This document shows, in pieces, positions 1 through 6,587 of a stretch of 8,962 nt of DNA. The notes under the pieces were generated by a model. The model was given only the letters and a program-made list of their open reading frames with translations. It searched no databases and was not told the DNA's origin. The translations under genes and the position numbers were made by a program. Source of the DNA: Ferruginibacter sp. (GTDB taxonomy: Bacteria; Bacteroidota; Bacteroidia; Chitinophagales; Chitinophagaceae); contig VERM01000046.1 of assembly GCA_018882645.1 (NCBI GenBank), positions 1 to 8,962 on the forward strand, in the 5' to 3' direction. The number at the start of each line of letters is the position of its first letter. Within the stretch, counting starts at the first letter, position 1.

Positions 1-821
1 GTACACTCCTGAATGCACTTTTAGATGAAAAACTGGCAATTATTTCTCCGAAAGTACAAACAACACGACACCGGATTAAAGGCATTTTAACGACCGATCA
101 GTACCAATTGGTTTTTTCTGATACCCCCGGAATCATCGAGCCTAAATATAAATTACACGAGAAGATGATGCAGGCAGTGAAAAGCGGTCTGGAAGATGCT
201 GATCTGGCCTTGCTCATCTTTGATGCAACAGATGATTTGAATGAAGCCGATATCGTGTTTTCATCTTTGCATCTTAAACTTCCATCTTTGGTCATCATAA
301 ATAAAATAGATACTATTAAAGATAAAAGTCAGCTGGAAAGTATTAGTACTTTTTTCAAGTCCAAATCTTATTGTAAAGAGCTAATCATGATTTCGGCTTT
401 GAAAAGAGATGGCATCGAAGCGTTGAAAAAATCCATATTGAATGTATTGCCAGAAGGTCATGCTTTTTTTGAAGGAGATGATTTGAGTGATTTGCCTACT
501 AAATTTTTTGTTGGTGAATTGATAAGAGAGAAAATTTTTCATTTGTATCATGAAGAGTTGCCATATCATACGGCAGTTTTAATCAGAGCATTCCAAGAGA
601 AGTCGACTCTTATTAAAATCACGGCGGATATTATTGTACAGAGGGAAACTCAAAAGGCTATCATAATCGGACAAGGAGGGAAAATGATCAAAGAATTGGG
701 TACGTTGTCCAGAAAAGAGATTGAATCATTTTTGGGTAATAAAGTATTTTTAGAGTTGTTTGTAAAGGTTCGTGATAAGTGGAGAGATAATGAAATTTAT
801 CTAAAGGAATACGGCTATTGA
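1..821 (+). CDS. era: GTPase Era, 5'-truncated by window edge
   Basis: Era is a GTPase that binds the 3' end of 16S rRNA and helps mature the 30S subunit. The window starts inside the Walker A (G1) motif: the first two bases complete a Ser codon and the frame continues TLLNALLDEKLAIISP, so only about 20-25 N-terminal residues are missing. Visible motifs are the switch I TTRHR (around 63-77), G3 DTPG (120-131), G4 NKID (300-311), and a G5-like ISA followed by LKRDG. A C-terminal type 2 KH domain carries GQGG (669-680), and the protein ends in the family-typical YLKEYGY. It stops with TGA at 819-821. The 272 visible residues fit a protein of about 295. Der follows 82 bp downstream in the same direction, an arrangement I recall as common in Bacteroidota. 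An internal ATG at 108 opens a shorter frame but is not the start, because conserved sequence precedes it. Confidence 0.96.
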   Translation, partial: TLLNALLDEKLAIISPKVQTTRHRIKGILTTDQYQLVFSDTPGIIEPKYKLHEKMMQAVKSGLEDADLALLIFDATDDLNEADIVFSSLHLKLPSLVIINKIDTIKDKSQLESISTFFKSKSYCKELIMISALKRDGIEALKKSILNVLPEGHAFFEGDDLSDLPTKFFVGELIREKIFHLYHEELPYHTAVLIRAFQEKSTLIKITADIIVQRETQKAIIIGQGGKMIKELGTLSRKEIESFLGNKVFLELFVKVRDKWRDNEIYLKEYGY

Positions 822-826
822 GAGAG

Positions 827-857
827 TTTGTAAAGCAAAGGAGGTTGGTTTATTTTG
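827..857 (+). promoter_or_regulatory. possible Bacteroidota-type promoter for der
   Basis: A TTTG at 827-830 is followed after 19 bp by TTATTTTG (850-857). This matches the Bacteroidota consensus (TTTG near -33, TAnnTTTG near -7) with one mismatch, and it would start transcription about 40 nt before der. Such short AT-rich motifs arise by chance, so der may instead be only read through from era. Confidence 0.3.
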
Positions 858-903
858 AAAGTAAATACAATACATTTTTATTTTTTAATCATCAATTTAA
901 GAC

Positions 904-2217
904 ATGAGTTTCACAGTTGCCATAACGGGGAGGCCTAATGTAGGGAAAAGTACTTTTTTCAATCGCTTGCTTGAACAGCGGAAAGCCATTGTAGATGATG
1001 TGAGTGGTGTAACCAGAGACCGTCAGTACGGTGTAGCCGAATGGATTGGGAAAAGCTTTAACGTCATTGATACGGGTGGTTTTGTGGCAGATAGTGAGGA
1101 TATTTTTGAGAAAGAAATCGCCAAACAAGTACGTATAGCCATTGAGGAAGCCAATGTGATTGTTTTCATGGTAGATGTGTCAACTGGTATCACTCAGCTG
1201 GATGAGTCAATGGCCGATTTGCTGCGCAGGAGTGACAAGCCTGTATTTCTGGTAGTGAATAAGGTAGACAATCATTCCCGATTGTTGGAAGCCAATGAAT
1301 TTTACAGTCTTGGATTTGAGCATATTTTCTTTCTGTCATCAATCAGCGGAAGCGGAACCGGGGAATTGCTGGATGCGATTGCCCAATTGATACCGGATGA
1401 AACAAAAGAAGTGGAAGTTCATGCTTCTCTAATCCCAAAGATTGCTATCATCGGTCAACCAAATGTGGGGAAGTCTTCTTTACTGAATGCTCTTATAGGG
1501 AAGGAGAGGACAATCGTTAGTGATATTGCCGGCACCACAAGGGATACCATTCATACGCATTACAATCTTTACAACAAGGAGTTTATTTTGATTGACACTG
1601 CAGGAATCAGAAAGAAAACCAAGGTGCATGAAGACCTTGAATTTTATTCTGTCATTCGGGCCATCAAGGCAATGGATGAGGCGGATGTTTGTTTGTTGCT
1701 GCTTGATGCCGGCAAAGGGATAACAGCACAGGATCTGGCTATTTTTTCTCTTGCAATAAAAAAGGGCAAAGGAATAGTGGTGCTGGTTAATAAATGGGAT
1801 CTGATTGAGAAGGAAACCAATACCGCAAGAGATTATGAAAAGCTACTGAAACAAAAACTTTCCCCATTCAGTGACGTGCCCATTATTTTCATATCCGTGA
1901 CAGAAAAGCAACGTATTTTCAAAAGTATTGAAAGTGCATTGAAAGTATATGAGAGCAGGAGCAGAAAAATTCCAACTTCAAAACTGAATGAGATCATGTT
2001 AAAGGCTGTTGAACAATATCATCCTCCGGTAGTAAGAGGGAATGCTATTAAGATAAAATATGTAACTCAGCTCCCCACACATACACCCAGCTTTGCTTTT
2101 TTTTCAAATTACCCCGATGATATTAAAACGCCTTACAGGAATTATCTGGAAAATAAATTGAGAGAGCATTTTGATTTTACGGGAGTTCCGGTTCGAATTT
2201 TTTTTAGAAAAAAATAA
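904..2217 (+). CDS. der: ribosome biogenesis GTPase Der (EngA)
   Basis: Der is a double-GTPase needed for assembly of the 50S ribosomal subunit in the cytoplasm. The 437-residue protein has two G domains in tandem. The first shows GRPNVGKS (residues 9-16), DTGGF (56-60) and NKVD (119-122). The second shows GQPNVGKS (184-191), DTAG (231-234) and NKWD (296-299), and is followed by a KH-like C-terminal domain (about 350-437). The basic tail FFRKK and the overall length are usual for the family. The ATG at 904 is chosen because the first G domain begins eight residues later, as in homologues. There is no Shine-Dalgarno just upstream, only AT-rich sequence (CAATTTAAGAC). The last codons lie on a T8-AG-A7 tract (2198-2214) just before the TAA. 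No terminator with a downstream T-run is visible on this strand. Confidence 0.98.
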   Translation: MSFTVAITGRPNVGKSTFFNRLLEQRKAIVDDVSGVTRDRQYGVAEWIGKSFNVIDTGGFVADSEDIFEKEIAKQVRIAIEEANVIVFMVDVSTGITQLDESMADLLRRSDKPVFLVVNKVDNHSRLLEANEFYSLGFEHIFFLSSISGSGTGELLDAIAQLIPDETKEVEVHASLIPKIAIIGQPNVGKSSLLNALIGKERTIVSDIAGTTRDTIHTHYNLYNKEFILIDTAGIRKKTKVHEDLEFYSVIRAIKAMDEADVCLLLLDAGKGITAQDLAIFSLAIKKGKGIVVLVNKWDLIEKETNTARDYEKLLKQKLSPFSDVPIIFISVTEKQRIFKSIESALKVYESRSRKIPTSKLNEIMLKAVEQYHPPVVRGNAIKIKYVTQLPTHTPSFAFFSNYPDDIKTPYRNYLENKLREHFDFTGVPVRIFFRKK

Positions 2218-2231
2218 ATTCATCTGTTTTG

Positions 2232-2258
2232 TAAAAAAGACGGGGCTTTTTTGCCCCG
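2232..2258 (-). terminator. intrinsic terminator, minus-strand orientation
   Basis: A perfect 6-bp GC stem (CGGGGC 2241-2246 with GCCCCG 2253-2258) encloses a six-base homopolymer loop. Read on the minus strand, the hairpin is followed by TCTTTTTT (2233-2240), the form of a Rho-independent terminator. On the plus strand the T-run lies in the loop and the downstream bases are CCTTGCAC, so it is a poor terminator for der. It would end transcripts from the small gene at 2502-2792, giving a 3' tail of about 240 nt. Confidence 0.7.
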
Positions 2259-2432
2259 CCTTGCACAACTTCACATTTTCACAAATTTTCCATTTGCTTT
2301 TTCTGTTAGGTCTCCTTTAATTCAATATCAACAAGGCTAAAATCAACTTTATTATTGTTGCTTTTCGATTCAATAGTTTATTGTCCTTGATGAACGATAA
2401 TGTCTATTTTTCTATTTAACCGATGACAATCG

Positions 2433-2461
2433 AATTAATCTGAGATAAAAATAGATTAATT
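2433..2461. repeat. perfect 9-bp inverted repeat, AT-rich hairpin
   Basis: AATTAATCT (2433-2441) and AGATTAATT (2453-2461) are exact reverse complements around an 11-nt loop. A second small hairpin (CGAT 2421-2424, ATCG 2429-2432) directly abuts it, and TCTATTTTT (2403-2411) can also pair with AAAAATAGA (2447-2455). The element lies in the non-coding stretch 2218-2501, about 40 bp beyond the stop of the small minus-strand gene. It could be a 3'UTR structure or a protein-binding palindrome. In AT-rich DNA chance is a real alternative. Apart from this element and the terminator, nothing else is recognised in the gap. Confidence 0.4.
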
Positions 2462-2501
2462 ATTTGCAGTTATAAATGACGCATATCAAATTGAAAAATG
2501 T

Positions 2502-2792
2502 TTAACGCCATCTTCCTCTAACCCAAATAAATCCTCTTCTTGTTTTCTTCCATTGTCCGGGAATCCACATGGTATGGTTTCTAAGTGGTTTGGCCCAATA
2601 TCCAGGGACATGAACATAGTTTCCGCCACGCCATTGCCATTCAGGTCCAATCCATATGGCGCCGGCAAATGGAGCTACTCCAACTGGATTCATGCTTACA
2701 CCAACTGGAAAGCTTAAGCCCATGCGCACATGTTGTGAATGAGATTGATAAGATATCAATGTAATCAATAATAGCGTTGTGATTTTTTTCAT
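2502..2792 (-). CDS. small secreted YXWGXW-repeat-like protein
   Basis: This is a 96-residue protein with a classical Sec signal peptide (MKK, then a hydrophobic TTLLLITLIS, with likely cleavage around SHSQ, residues 17-20), so it is probably exported to the periplasm or cell surface. The mature part is short, basic and rich in Trp, Tyr and Gly, with two related units, one around residues 50-66 (EWQWRGGNYVHVPGYW) and one around 76-96 (WIPGQWKK...WVRGRWR). This resembles the YXWGXW repeat family, whose function is not known. It ends with TAA. No Shine-Dalgarno is visible and a convincing promoter was not found. It stands alone between two minus-strand terminators, so it is probably a single-gene transcript. 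Its small size and clear signal-repeat structure support a real gene; the family name is from pattern recognition only. Confidence 0.82.
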   Translation of the reverse strand: MKKITTLLLITLISYQSHSQHVRMGLSFPVGVSMNPVGVAPFAGAIWIGPEWQWRGGNYVHVPGYWAKPLRNHTMWIPGQWKKTRRGFIWVRGRWR

Positions 2793-2846
2793 AAAAGCTT
2801 GTTTAAAAAATCAGACTTATTCATTTCGATAAAGTTTAAAATCAAA

Positions 2847-2873
2847 TAAAAAAACCGCCCGATATTGGGCGGT
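2847..2873 (-). terminator. intrinsic terminator of the minus-strand operon
   Basis: ACCGCCC (2854-2860) pairs perfectly with GGGCGGT (2867-2873) around a 6-nt loop. On the minus strand the 7-bp stem is followed by a run of seven T (complement of 2848-2854, the first inside the stem), then ATTTG. It lies about 28 bp beyond the stop codon of the M20 dipeptidase and separates that operon from the small secreted-protein gene. Confidence 0.9.
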
Positions 2874-2901
2874 GAGTAAAAAAAGAATGTTATAAAAAGG
2901 G

Positions 2902-4266
2902 TTAAATTTCTGAAAAATATTGATGAAAATACGGAATGGTTTCTATGCCTTTATAGAAGTTGGCCACATCGTATTTTTCATTCGGACTATGCAGATTATC
3001 GCTGTCTAGTCCGAATCCCATAAATACAATTTTAATGCCTAATTCTTTTTCGAAAAGGGCGCAAATGGGAATGCTTCCTCCACCCCGAACGGGTATAGGA
3101 GTTTTGCCGAAAGTTGTTTCCATTGCTTTTGAAGCAGCCTTGTATGCTTTGCTGTCAATCGGTGTCATATAAGGTTCTCCACCATGATGAAGGGTTGCTT
3201 TTACTTTTATATATGGAGGTGCAATTGATTCCAAATGCTTAATGATTTGTTCAGTAGTTTTATCAGAGCTTTGATTCGGTACCAATCTGGCTGAAATTTT
3301 TGCAAATGCTTTAGAAGGTAAAACTGTTTTGGCGCCTTCTCCGATATAGCCACCCCAAATTCCATTCAATTCAAGAGTAGGTCTGATTCCGGTTCTTTCA
3401 TTCGTAGAATAACCTTTTTCGCCCCATAATGCATCAACCCCGAGGTCTTCTGCATATTCTTTTTCATTGAAAGGAGCTTTAGACATCATTGCTCTTTCTT
3501 CTTCGGTCACAGTCACCACATCATCATAGAAACCCGGAATGGTGATGTGATTGTTTTCATCATGCAGTGAGGCAATCATCTTAGCCAATATGGTAATTGG
3601 GTTGGCTACTGCTCCTCCATATACGCCACTGTGTAAATCCCGATTGGGACCGGTAACTTCAAGTTCTATATAGCTCATGCCACGTACACCGATGTCAATA
3701 CTTGGAGTATCAAGACTTATCATCGCGCTGTCGCTGATGAGAATGCAATCTGCTTTTAAGAGATCTTTATGGGAACGAACAAATTTTCCAAGATTCGGTG
3801 AGCCAATTTCCTCTTCACCCTCAATGCAAAATTTGATATTGCTTTGTAAGGTATTGGTTTTCACGAGAGTCTCCAAAGCCTTGATATGCATGTACACCTG
3901 CCCTTTATCATCACAGCTTCCTCTTGCATAAATTTTCCCATCCACAATTGTAGGGTCAAATGGGTCATTTCTCCACAATTCAAGCGGTTCCGCAGGCTGT
4001 ACATCATAATGACCATATACCAAAACAGTGGACTTTGCTGGATCAACAATTTTTTCACCATATACAATGGGATGACCATCGGTTGGATAAATTTCAACTT
4101 TATCGGCACCTGCTTCCAGCAGTCTTTTTTTTACAGCCTCGGCACAAGCAATCATGTCTTTTTTATGTTCCGATTTGGCACTTACACTCGGGATTCTTAA
4201 TAAATCCAGAAGCTCATTTAGAAAACGATCTTTGTGTTCATCCTGATAATCTTTCCAAGCTTGCAT
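2902..4266 (-). CDS. M20 family metallo-dipeptidase
   Basis: This is a cytoplasmic di-zinc peptidase of the M20 (carnosinase/CNDP-like, PepV/DapE-related) family, likely hydrolysing dipeptides. The 454 residues have no signal peptide. By family analogy, residues in order are H86 and D88 in GHYDVQP (metal ligand and catalytic Asp), D119 in SCDDKG (bridging Asp), E152 and E153 in EGEEEIGS (general base and metal ligand), D179 in ISDS, H212 in RDLHSG (lid/dimerisation domain, active-site His), and H426 in NLHSPNE (last metal ligand). All expected ligands are present, so the enzyme should be active. The start ATG lies at 4264-4266 and matches the family-typical MQAWKDY beginning as I recall it. 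It lies 77 bp after the SOD gene on the same strand and a strong terminator follows it, so it is the last gene of the operon, possibly with an extra promoter of its own. The exact substrate cannot be told. Confidence 0.95.
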   Translation of the reverse strand: MQAWKDYQDEHKDRFLNELLDLLRIPSVSAKSEHKKDMIACAEAVKKRLLEAGADKVEIYPTDGHPIVYGEKIVDPAKSTVLVYGHYDVQPAEPLELWRNDPFDPTIVDGKIYARGSCDDKGQVYMHIKALETLVKTNTLQSNIKFCIEGEEEIGSPNLGKFVRSHKDLLKADCILISDSAMISLDTPSIDIGVRGMSYIELEVTGPNRDLHSGVYGGAVANPITILAKMIASLHDENNHITIPGFYDDVVTVTEEERAMMSKAPFNEKEYAEDLGVDALWGEKGYSTNERTGIRPTLELNGIWGGYIGEGAKTVLPSKAFAKISARLVPNQSSDKTTEQIIKHLESIAPPYIKVKATLHHGGEPYMTPIDSKAYKAASKAMETTFGKTPIPVRGGGSIPICALFEKELGIKIVFMGFGLDSDNLHSPNEKYDVANFYKGIETIPYFHQYFSEI

Positions 4267-4293
4267 ATTAGTTTTTTATTGATGATAAGTTGA

Positions 4294-4301
4294 CAAAAAT
4301 A
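4294..4301 (-). promoter_or_regulatory. possible -7 promoter element for the M20 gene
   Basis: On the minus strand the bases read TATTTTTG, an exact match to the Bacteroidota -7 consensus TAnnTTTG. It would put a transcription start about 20 nt before the dipeptidase ATG. No TTTG is seen at the expected -33 distance, so support is partial. Confidence 0.3.
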
Positions 4302-4304
4302 TAG

Positions 4305-4318
4305 ATTCCTTTTGGAAT
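4305..4318. repeat. short inverted repeat between sod and the M20 gene
   Basis: ATTCC and GGAAT (4305-4309 and 4314-4318) form a perfect 5-bp stem around a TTTT loop. It sits just upstream of the possible -7 element of the dipeptidase gene and downstream of the SOD stop. On the minus strand it is followed by an AT-rich stretch ending in TTTTT. It could be a weak terminator for sod, an operator, or chance. Confidence 0.3.
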
Positions 4319-4343
4319 TTATATTTAAAATTCATTCATTTGT

Positions 4344-5108
4344 TTAAATGGCATCGAAACGTTTCTTCACATAATTCCAGTTGACCAGATCCCACCATTT
4401 TTCTATATAATCTGCACGTTTGTTTTGATATTTAAGGTAGTAAGCATGCTCCCAGACATCTATACAAAGCAGAGGAAATCCATGATGTTCAACGGTTTTT
4501 AAATCCATTAGTGGATTGTCCTGGTTGGCAGTACTTACAATTTTTAATTTACCCTCATTGTTTTTGTACAACCATGCCCATCCGCTTCCAAATCTTGTTT
4601 TGGCCGCTTCGCTGAACTGAGCTTTAAACTGGGAAAAGCTGCCAAACTGATCTTCCAAAACCTTAAGAAAATCAGGTTCAGGTATATTGTTAGCGGTCTT
4701 TGGCCTCATACATTGCCAGAACATTTCATGATTGTAGTGCCCTCCTGCATTATTCCTCAGTTTCGTGGAGTATTTTGAAATGTTAGCGAGTAAATTTTCT
4801 GTAGGCTCCTGCACATTAAATCCCTCTGCGATAGCAGCTTCTTTGGCATTTTTGGCATATAAGGCGGCATGTTTTGAATAATGAATTTCCATTGTTTGTG
4901 CATCAATGATATTTTCAAGTGCATCATAGGCATAAGGTAATGGTTGTTGATCAAAACCTGTTTTCATTGAGAAGCCGGATGTTTTTTTTGATGTGTTGCA
5001 AGAACTTATGGCCGGTACAATTGCAGCAACACCCAAAGAAGCCAGTACTACTCCGTCAAATGTTGTTTTTATAAATTTTCTTCTGCTGTTGTGATTTGAT
5101 TCATTCAT
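4344..5108 (-). CDS. sod: Tat-exported Mn/Fe superoxide dismutase, predicted lipoprotein
   Basis: Superoxide dismutase of the Fe/Mn family, converting superoxide to hydrogen peroxide and oxygen. The 254-residue protein is about 50 longer than cytosolic enzymes because of an N-terminal extension. That extension has a twin-arginine motif (SRRKFIK, residues 8-14), a hydrophobic stretch (about 17-35) and a lipobox ISSC with Cys at 37. It is therefore probably exported folded by Tat and lipid-anchored, facing the periplasm; there is no acidic surface-export signal after the Cys. The catalytic domain has all metal ligands by family analogy: H76 (MEIH), H127 (NHEMFW), D217 and H221 (DVWEHAYY), plus gateway Tyr84. 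AGGHYNH and Gln196 in STANQD resemble the Mn-type arrangement, though cambialistic use cannot be excluded. The start is 11 bp after the LptF/G stop, indicating co-transcription. An internal start at Met48 would give a cytosolic form but would ignore the clear signal. Confidence 0.95.
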   Translation of the reverse strand: MNESNHNSRRKFIKTTFDGVVLASLGVAAIVPAISSCNTSKKTSGFSMKTGFDQQPLPYAYDALENIIDAQTMEIHYSKHAALYAKNAKEAAIAEGFNVQEPTENLLANISKYSTKLRNNAGGHYNHEMFWQCMRPKTANNIPEPDFLKVLEDQFGSFSQFKAQFSEAAKTRFGSGWAWLYKNNEGKLKIVSTANQDNPLMDLKTVEHHGFPLLCIDVWEHAYYLKYQNKRADYIEKWWDLVNWNYVKKRFDAI

Positions 5109-5119
5109 GGTATGTTGAT

Positions 5120-6538
5120 TTATTTTTTAATTCTGAATAAATGAAGCAGTCGATTAAACCATTTTGTATAAAAGTCTTTGTTAAAAAGTTGAGAGTCATT
5201 CATTGCTTTGTATATGAGGAATGCACCAAGTGGTATATATACGAAATTGGTCATCCACATTCCAATCAGAGGTGTGGTAATCCCTTCTTTGATAAACTTT
5301 TCACCAAACATCATCAACAAATGAAAAATTAAAAAAAAGACAATAGCCAGGACCAAAGGCATTCCAAACCCACCCTTTCTTATGATAGAACCCAGTGGTG
5401 CTCCAATAAAAAATAATACCAGACATGCCAATGAGAGAGAGTATTTTCTGTGCCATTCCATTCCATGTAGTCTGATTTCTTTTTCTTTATTTTCTATCTC
5501 TGTTGCATTTCTTTGAATGATATTCTTTATGGATGTAACTTTTTCTAAAGATATTTGATCTATTCTGACTGTAAGTGATGCAGGAATCATGTTTTGATAT
5601 GTTATTGGAGTGTCAGATATGGCAGTTATTTTTTTATTTGATGCAACTGAACTGTACTTTAACTCAATGTTCAGCTGTTTATATAAAGATGAATCTAAAT
5701 CTTTTTCAGATTTTTTTAAAGAATCAATGTTTTCTGCAAGCTGATTTGCACTTAACATTCTGTAATTTCTTCTGAAAACACTATCATTTGTTTTTTGTTG
5801 CTGCAGGCCGCTCAGGTCAAATAGCTTATTGAACGTTTTAAATCCTACTCTGAAAAATTCAGTTGAGGTGTCTGCAATATTTCCCTTTTCCTGATATCTG
5901 TAACCATTTTGTAAATTGAATTCAAGATAGTTTTGATCGTCAGAAATTTTCATCACTCCTTTTTCTGCAACTATAGCATTGTCCTGTAATGCATTGTTTT
6001 GCTCAAAGATTACAATGTTATAAATTATTTTCCCATCCGGATCTTTCTTGCCGACCTTAATGGCGTAATTGGGTATGTTATTGTAAAAAACACCCTCCTT
6101 TAAATCAAACGCAGGCTTCTTCACGTAAATTTCACTGTAAAGTGTGATGAATTTCAGATTGGCAATAGGGATGACATAGTTTGCAAACACGAATGTTATG
6201 CCACATAGTAGTAATGAGAAAAGTATTAAAGGTCTCATGAAACGCAATAGAGAGATTCCGGAGGATTTGATGGCAACCAATTCAAAACTTTCACCGAGAT
6301 TACCGAAAGTCATTATTGAAGAAATCAGTATGGCAATTGGCATTGCCAGCATCAGCATGGAAGCGCTTGCATACCAGATGAACTGGCAAATCGTTATGAA
6401 GTCGAGACCCTTACCCACCAAATCATCGATGTACTTCCACAAACTTTGCATCATCAGTACAAAAAATGCAATGAAAAAGGTCGCAAGGAACGGACCTATA
6501 AATGCTTTTAAAATGAGCTTGTCTAATTTTTTTATCAT
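5120..6538 (-). CDS. LptF/LptG family LPS export permease (YjgP/YjgQ)
   Basis: Inner-membrane permease subunit of the lipopolysaccharide transporter, which with LptB extracts LPS from the membrane and passes it to LptC and the periplasmic bridge. The 472 residues show six predicted transmembrane segments (about 12-34, 52-77, 97-121, 366-385, 392-412, 424-444), with the periplasmic region between segments 3 and 4. The GAPLGSIIRKGG motif (379-390) in the second membrane half and EVAIKSSG-like LVAIKSSGIS after TM2 are typical of the family; the latter is the likely LptB-coupling helix. The protein is about 100 residues longer than E. coli LptF/LptG (about 360). The excess lies in a polar, Lys/Glu/Ser-rich stretch at about 245-355. 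Whether it is the LptF or LptG equivalent cannot be decided from one sequence, so no symbol is given. It is the first gene of the minus-strand operon, with sod 11 bp downstream. Its ATG is 49 bp from a divergent gene. Confidence 0.93.
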   Translation of the reverse strand: MIKKLDKLILKAFIGPFLATFFIAFFVLMMQSLWKYIDDLVGKGLDFITICQFIWYASASMLMLAMPIAILISSIMTFGNLGESFELVAIKSSGISLLRFMRPLILFSLLLCGITFVFANYVIPIANLKFITLYSEIYVKKPAFDLKEGVFYNNIPNYAIKVGKKDPDGKIIYNIVIFEQNNALQDNAIVAEKGVMKISDDQNYLEFNLQNGYRYQEKGNIADTSTEFFRVGFKTFNKLFDLSGLQQQKTNDSVFRRNYRMLSANQLAENIDSLKKSEKDLDSSLYKQLNIELKYSSVASNKKITAISDTPITYQNMIPASLTVRIDQISLEKVTSIKNIIQRNATEIENKEKEIRLHGMEWHRKYSLSLACLVLFFIGAPLGSIIRKGGFGMPLVLAIVFFLIFHLLMMFGEKFIKEGITTPLIGMWMTNFVYIPLGAFLIYKAMNDSQLFNKDFYTKWFNRLLHLFRIKK

Positions 6539-6587
6539 GCCTTTTTTTACATCTGGCTGAATCAGAAAAAAATACTAATTTTTCACA

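Noticed and set aside
2486..2668. Alternative minus-strand frame of 60 codons overlapping the small secreted gene
   Set aside because: It lacks the signal peptide and repeat structure that the longer frame at 2502-2792 shows.
3677..4271. Several plus-strand frames of 84-104 codons across the M20 gene
   Set aside because: They lie fully antisense to a complete, motif-rich peptidase gene and their translations show no domain or natural composition.
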